Origin: Tenebrio molitor
Lineage: Eukaryota; Arthropoda; Insecta; Coleoptera; Tenebrionidae
Direction: 5' to 3'
Assembly (NCBI RefSeq): GCF_963966145.1
Contig: NC_091053.1
Coordinates: 17,298,001-17,362,000, forward strand
DNA: 64,000 nucleotides
Part shown: positions 58,881-64,000 of the stretch, piece after piece
Position numbering within the stretch: the stretch's first letter is position 1
Layout: the number at the start of each line of letters is the position of its first letter
Translations under genes and position numbers: made by a program
The notes under the pieces: model-generated
The model's database searches: none
Seen by the model: the letters and a program-made list of their open reading frames with translations, nothing else
Told to the model about the DNA's origin: nothing

Positions 58881-59111
58881 ATGTCAGCCATGAGCGACGA
58901 TGAAGAAAATAAAGAAAATAAACCATTACAGTGTGCCAGTTTGTGTGATTTTAGTACACACATAGAATGCAGTAATTTGACGAAACCTGAACAAGTTTTG
59001 GATAAAACGCTGTTTTGTAGAGAGTGTTTCATAATTGGGAAAAATATTTCTATTCGACCTCTCGTGTACGCGGAAGGCAACCTTTTAAAGCTGTTAGAAT
59101 CCAATCATTAA
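58881..59111 (+). CDS. small hypothetical Cys/His protein
   Basis: 76 codons from ATG 58881. CASLCDFSTHIECSNLTK and LFCREC give a Cys-His-Cys spacing reminiscent of half a PHD-like zinc finger of the kind found in some transposon proteins. There is no upstream exon, no splice evidence and no neighbour to support it. It may be a real small gene, an exon or a transposon remnant; I do not recognise it. Confidence 0.25.
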   Translation: MSAMSDDEENKENKPLQCASLCDFSTHIECSNLTKPEQVLDKTLFCRECFIIGKNISIRPLVYAEGNLLKLLESNH

Positions 59112-59525
59112 TGATTTCATCTAGAAAGAAAGTACAAAACTAATGAATGACGTAATATAACGTTGGAAACATACTGGTATCATTGAGAACTTTGCCAGTA
59201 ATTCCAGAGGTAGAAACTCTGTTGTATGATAATGACAGCTTGATGTTTCGAAAAAATCCAATGAAATGACATTTAATCAAAAAGTCTGCAGTTCTAAACA
59301 ATCAAAATTTTGCATACAACTAAGAAGACTTCTGTTGTGATGGTTTTGAAACTGTTTCCCATAAAAAACGTAATAGAAGGAAAGAGTTACATCGAATCTC
59401 ATCGCCATAAGTTAAAGATCTCTGACTTGAAAAGCTCCAAACACAGGGAAATACCGTTTCTTTCAAGATAATGTGTTAAAACATTGATATCTGATACGTT
59501 GTGGGTCAGGGTTTTTCATTTAGAC

Positions 59526-59866
59526 TCCGTTTCTGAGTTCGTTGCCGGTAAGTCGTAAAACCGGGTTGTCATAAATCAATAAAAATCACCGCTTAACACA
59601 AGCACATACAAATTTATTTTGTCGAGAAAATACTGGCCATCCTCGTTCTGAAAGCTGTGTGCGGACGTAAGAGTGAGAAAACATGATGTTTGGAAGATGC
59701 CAAGGTAAGACAAGGAAATCCAAAAACTTGAAACGTAACATTTTAATACCAGTAGAATGGCCAAGGCTGCTTATAATTAATTATTTATGAAATGATTTGG
59801 ACGCACTGGAATCTGTCAGCGCTTCAGTCGTTTTATGGCTTAGCGGCATTGGACTCAGAAACGGAA
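59526..59866. mobile_element. inverted-repeat element (MITE-like)
   Basis: The left end TCCGTTTCTGAGTTCGTTGC and the right end GCATTGGACTCAGAAACGGA pair imperfectly over about 36 bp. Target duplication unclear. Confidence 0.55.
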
Positions 59867-62450
59867 TATAGGCGTTATAATATAAATAAAGTGGGAAAAT
59901 AAAAATATTTTATTTTAGCAATAAAAGGTTTGTTTTTGTTTTTGTTGCGTTGTTATCTTAACGTTTGTGTAAATGGCTTGTTTGTTTATTTCTATTATTG
60001 TTACTATTTTTACTTGAATAAATCACATCAAGGTTAGAAATGAAAAACATAGAACATGGAGATCTAAGTACGATAAGTACTTATGCAGAAAGAGATATTT
60101 TCCAAACAACAAATTGTAGGAATATTTAATAATAATAACATCATATAGCTGTAAAAGAAGTACACTTTCATCATCATCACTTCGTTCCCAAAAAATCTCT
60201 ATTTAAAAATTAAAAAAAAAATTTAAACATTTGTAATGACTTTAAAGAAAGGTTAAAAAAAATCAAAAATGAAATGGTAAAACCAATCATCATTTTCTTC
60301 GGTCTCATTTCAAAAATATGAATCTGTAAAGAATGTTTTGTATTCTCAACCACTTTTAAACAAAATTTACGTAAACGTCAAAATTGACTAATGACAGTTA
60401 ATTAAGTAACGCAGCACGTTTGCACAATTTTTTCCCATAGCCACCTGTTATTTTTTTAATTATATTGTATGTTGATAAAAGATAACAAGTTCTCGTTAGC
60501 TGAAGTGTTTCGTTACAATATATTTATAGTGTATAGTATAGTGTTAATTTATTAGTTGTATTGTGTCTTCTTAAGTAATAAAAAGTATTAAACAAATTAT
60601 GTAATTGTTGCATAACTCCCGAATCTCTAACTTGGAAGTTTAATTTATACAGTATAATAAATAAGTAAATAACCAAAGAGAGGTTCATTTTCAGCTCACT
60701 GAAGTTGCAAGTTTTTGCTCCAACAAGTGTTTCATTGATCGTTTACAAATTCTTTGAAGTTTTTTTCGCGCTTGTTATGACTTACAACACTTACTGACTG
60801 CTAAAAACAATTCAAAAAAAACTTTCTTCGTAGAAATGCAACATAAAAATGACAGTAGCGATCGCTAATATATAATTTGTTTCAGTTTCTTTACGTAGCA
60901 TTCCACGGAAAAACATTTAGTATTGATTTAAATTTAAGCAAACGACATATGACAATTTATTTATTTTTTTAATTTAATTTTGTTGTTTAATATTAACACC
61001 ACCAGAAATTATTTTATTATGCACAACACTGATCAAAGAGTAACAATTTACCTTATAATCAACAGGTAGCAGTCTTGATATGAACACACTTATCGCTTCG
61101 AAAGCTATCCAGATACTAATAAGCGCAACTTACACCACAATTGTGACGAATTGAAGGCGCATGTGTCCTGAAAATTTTGTTGGAAAATTTTCCATTTTTC
61201 AAAGAAAAAAGACTGCTAAGATAAATACGTCGTCAAGACCGACAAGCGAGAAATCCATAACGGGTGCAGAGCTTTCAAACTGGACAGAGAATCTTGTGGA
61301 TTAAAGACGTCAGACACCTCAGAACTATTATGACATAAGAAAATATTAACTTGGTCCACTCTATTGTTGTCTTCGATGGATGAGTCACGGTGAAACTTAT
61401 ACCTACCATAGAATTGTAGCTTGTTTGGAGAGGACCTAAAAAAATTCGAATGAATCAATACCTACCAAGCATGATCCGAAATGTTAGTCATTGAGGTATG
61501 TTTAGACATTTTTAACCAGGATCTGGATGGATAAAGGCTTGGAGGAAGTTAGAAAGGATCAGTTTTGTATTTACTAGTTTGATACAGAATGAAAATATAG
61601 AAGTGTGATTGGGACAGAAGGATTCACCACTTCCTCATGAAGTTCGTGTGACCAACTCACACTCATGGGGACAATGTTCCATGTGTTCTAGAAGGCAAGA
61701 GTTGCACTTCCATAATACCAACTTAAAAATTTTGGAATTTGGAGTTTCAAAAAAATGGATAAAATTCGGTTATTAGGCAGCCCACTATACTTCTGAACTA
61801 CCTGCCCAAACAATGATACCCCATTACATTGTTATTTATTTTTTCAGTTGTTTTTAAAAGAAGTAAACCTTGATAAGAATTGATTCAGTATTACATTTTA
61901 ACATTTTGAAGCATTATTATCAAATGAAAGGCTTGAAGACAACATAAAAAGGCCTGATTTGAAATGGTCGAAAAACGGTGGTTTTTAAACATCCATTTCT
62001 TTAAAACCACAACAGATGAAGGCAAGGTCCTTTTTTTATTTGAAAGATACGTCTTTCCTTTAAGGCCTCATACTTTTCTTTTTTAGATTTTGTTATAAAT
62101 AATAATAAAATAAATTACAATTTGAGGACTATGCAAGAAGCTGTAACACTAAAACCTAATTCGAAACTGGTTGCAAAATGTGGATGCATTCACTGCACTT
62201 TATTTAAGCATAATTCGTGATAACACAAGAGGGGGTAAGGTTCTAAACATAGTGAAAAATAAGTCGACCAGAAAAATTTGGAAGAAAATTATTGGAAAAG
62301 TCCATTGTGATGGATGACGAAATTTATTGAACGCGTCCAAATGATAATCTGGTAGGAAATGACGGTTGCTACACCAGAGATAAAGGGGATTGTGAAGCCC
62401 GATGATCCAAGTTTTTTCGAGGAAATTTTTTTTCCCATGTATAAAGTATA
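59867..62450. other. intergenic, nothing recognised
   Basis: 2.6 kb of AT-rich sequence without a coding frame bearing a motif, RNA gene or paired repeats that I can support. Confidence 0.5.
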
Positions 62451-62876
62451 CAGTGTGTCCAAAAAGTCTGGAAACACCCAAATAAAAACGTAACGTATAA
62501 TTTTTGAAAAAAATCTAGACAGGTCAATTAGTGTTTTAAAAAAGCTTTCTGTTGATATTTTCGTTTTGGTGTTTTCGATGACCTTGAAAAAGTTATTATG
62601 ATACAAAAGAAAATAGGTTTTTTCAGGAAATTTCTTAAAAAATTGAAAATTGAAAATTTTTTTGACCGTCGGGTAGATAATTAAAAGATCTATAAAAACG
62701 GTAGTAAAAACGCGACGTTGCTATTTAAAAAAAACTTTCAAGGTCATCAAAAACAGCAAACGGATACCATCAGCAGTAAACTTTTTGAAAACGCTAGTTT
62801 ATATGTTTTTGCGTTTTTCTCGAAAAGAATTGGTTTCTATTTTATTGGGGTGTTTCCATATTTTTTGGACACACTG
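62451..62876. mobile_element. MITE with CAGTGTGTCCAAAAA termini
   Basis: Inverted repeats of about 40 bp (CAGTGTGTCCAAAAARTMTG then GAAACACC..AATAAAA), flanked by TA (62449-62450, 62877-62878). The interior shows internal inverse similarity (TTTTCAAGGTCATC) but no transposase. Confidence 0.9.
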
Positions 62877-62878
62877 TA

Positions 62879-64000
62879 TGCACTGAAATAACGTTATTAG
62901 CAGAATTTACATTGTTTTATTATGATTTATGATGAATTCTCACGTACATCAAACGTGCGTGTTCAGCCAATCAGAGCGCTTGCTTTCATCCAATCAAAAA
63001 TGTTTACCGCGATAAAAACGTCCTGCTACTCTGTCATCCGTCAAAGGTAATTAAAATTGCATGCTACTTCTGGCAGATTTTCAAATTGTTTTTAATAATT
63101 GTGTTGTTAATCACTGTAGGTATAACTAAATAATTAACGCTGAAGTTTGTATTCTGGAATTAATTTTGCCAAAAATAACACGACTTAATTTTTTATAAAC
63201 TCTGTCCACTCATAGATTGCTTGACATAAATGTTACTAAAAATGTTCACTCTACGCTACAACAAATAGATCCGGCGCGAAATTTTAAAAAATGGAAAAAG
63301 CACGTAATGTTTTATAATTATTCTGCATGTTTGCACTTAGGAAAGACGAAAGACGAAAGAAAACTTCAGTACAGTAGGAGTAATATATTACGTTTTATTA
63401 ATACAGGGTATTTCACGAGTAATAATGTGCTCGACGGAATAAAAAATGCAACCCACAATACACATTTTCGAATTTCCGAAAAAGCTGGCAAATGAAATTA
63501 AAATATCCAGCTTTTTTCGGAAATGGCTAAACATAAACAAGAGATTATTTAATATGTACTCCTATTTCATGCATGAACAAAAATTACCTCTGTATCATTT
63601 TCGATGTTTGTATGTAATTAGATTTTTGAGGCAGCAACTCACTTCACAAATTTAAAAAAATAAACAAAAAATCGCAACGGAACAGATCAAAACAGCAATA
63701 CGGTCAAAACTAATAACTTTTAAAACCAGAGAATCGCGAAACAAAGCTCTAAAGATGAAAAATCGCAAATCTAAATGCTTAAACCACTTTGACAGAACTG
63801 ACAATTTCAAATTTGAAATGTCATATAATTTATTTTTCGCGTGGGTTTCATAACAACCAATGAGAATCAATGGCGCGAATGCTTCAAGATATTACCAACA
63901 CAATCTATGATACTTTCTTAATATTTTTAATGTTATGGTTTGGGGATTTTGTTATCTAAGGATATTTAAAAAAATGCATTCTATCAGTGGACGTAGTCTA
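62879..64000. other. intergenic with a single MITE end
   Basis: CAGGGTATTTCACGAGTAAT with its ATGCAACCCACAATACA block at 63405-63465 is one end of the 46685 MITE family; its partner end is absent. No gene supported in the rest. Confidence 0.45.

Overview
The window looks like nuclear DNA from an insect, probably a beetle. It is AT-rich, its genes have short GT..AG introns, it holds a tandem cluster of insect-type UDP-glycosyltransferases (UGTs) and a myosuppressin-type neuropeptide receptor, and it is dense with insect transposon families (CR1 and RLE LINEs, Ty3/gypsy, Tc1/mariner, MULE, tyrosine-recombinase elements, many TA-flanked MITEs). The beetle assignment is inference; no species marker is present.

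Host genes. Three four-exon UGT copies lie on the + strand at 4427-6088, 10657-12344 and 25929-27614. A 21-codon orphan 3' end of a fourth copy lies at 9412-9477. Copies 2 and 3 are intact (512 and 511 codons of protein). Copy 1 carries a frameshifting deletion in exon 2 and has lost a TATA-like stretch from an otherwise conserved promoter. On the - strand one G-protein-coupled receptor gene spans 54099-41411 as two exons separated by an 11.3-kb intron. TM1-3 are in the first exon and TM4-7 in the second, and the sequence fits the myosuppressin (DmsR) receptor family.

Mobile DNA. The most striking region is 14.7-23.6 kb, a nest of insertions: a TA-flanked inverted-repeat element contains a CR1-like LINE, which contains a 5.65-kb Ty3/gypsy element (155-bp LTRs, ATGA target duplication), which contains a 781-bp MULE-like element flanked by a 9-bp duplication, which holds one arm of a fold-back element. 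The fold-back element's complete relative is at 49839-50123. Other parts include an RLE-type LINE (36.8-40.3 kb), a chimaeric LINE relic (6.8-8.3 kb), a tRNA-derived SINE (6.4-6.8 kb), a Crypton-like tyrosine recombinase relic with an intron (29.6-30.3 kb) and a second such relic (24.0-24.3 kb). There are Tc1/mariner transposase relics at four or more places. A dozen or more MITEs occur, many sharing the terminus CAGGG with TA target sites.

How it fits together. The UGT cluster grew by tandem duplication that carried along promoter and a transposase relic (copies 1 and 3 share it). Copies then diverged or decayed, and the spacers and the receptor intron filled with transposons. All element names rest on motifs read by eye, not on database searches.
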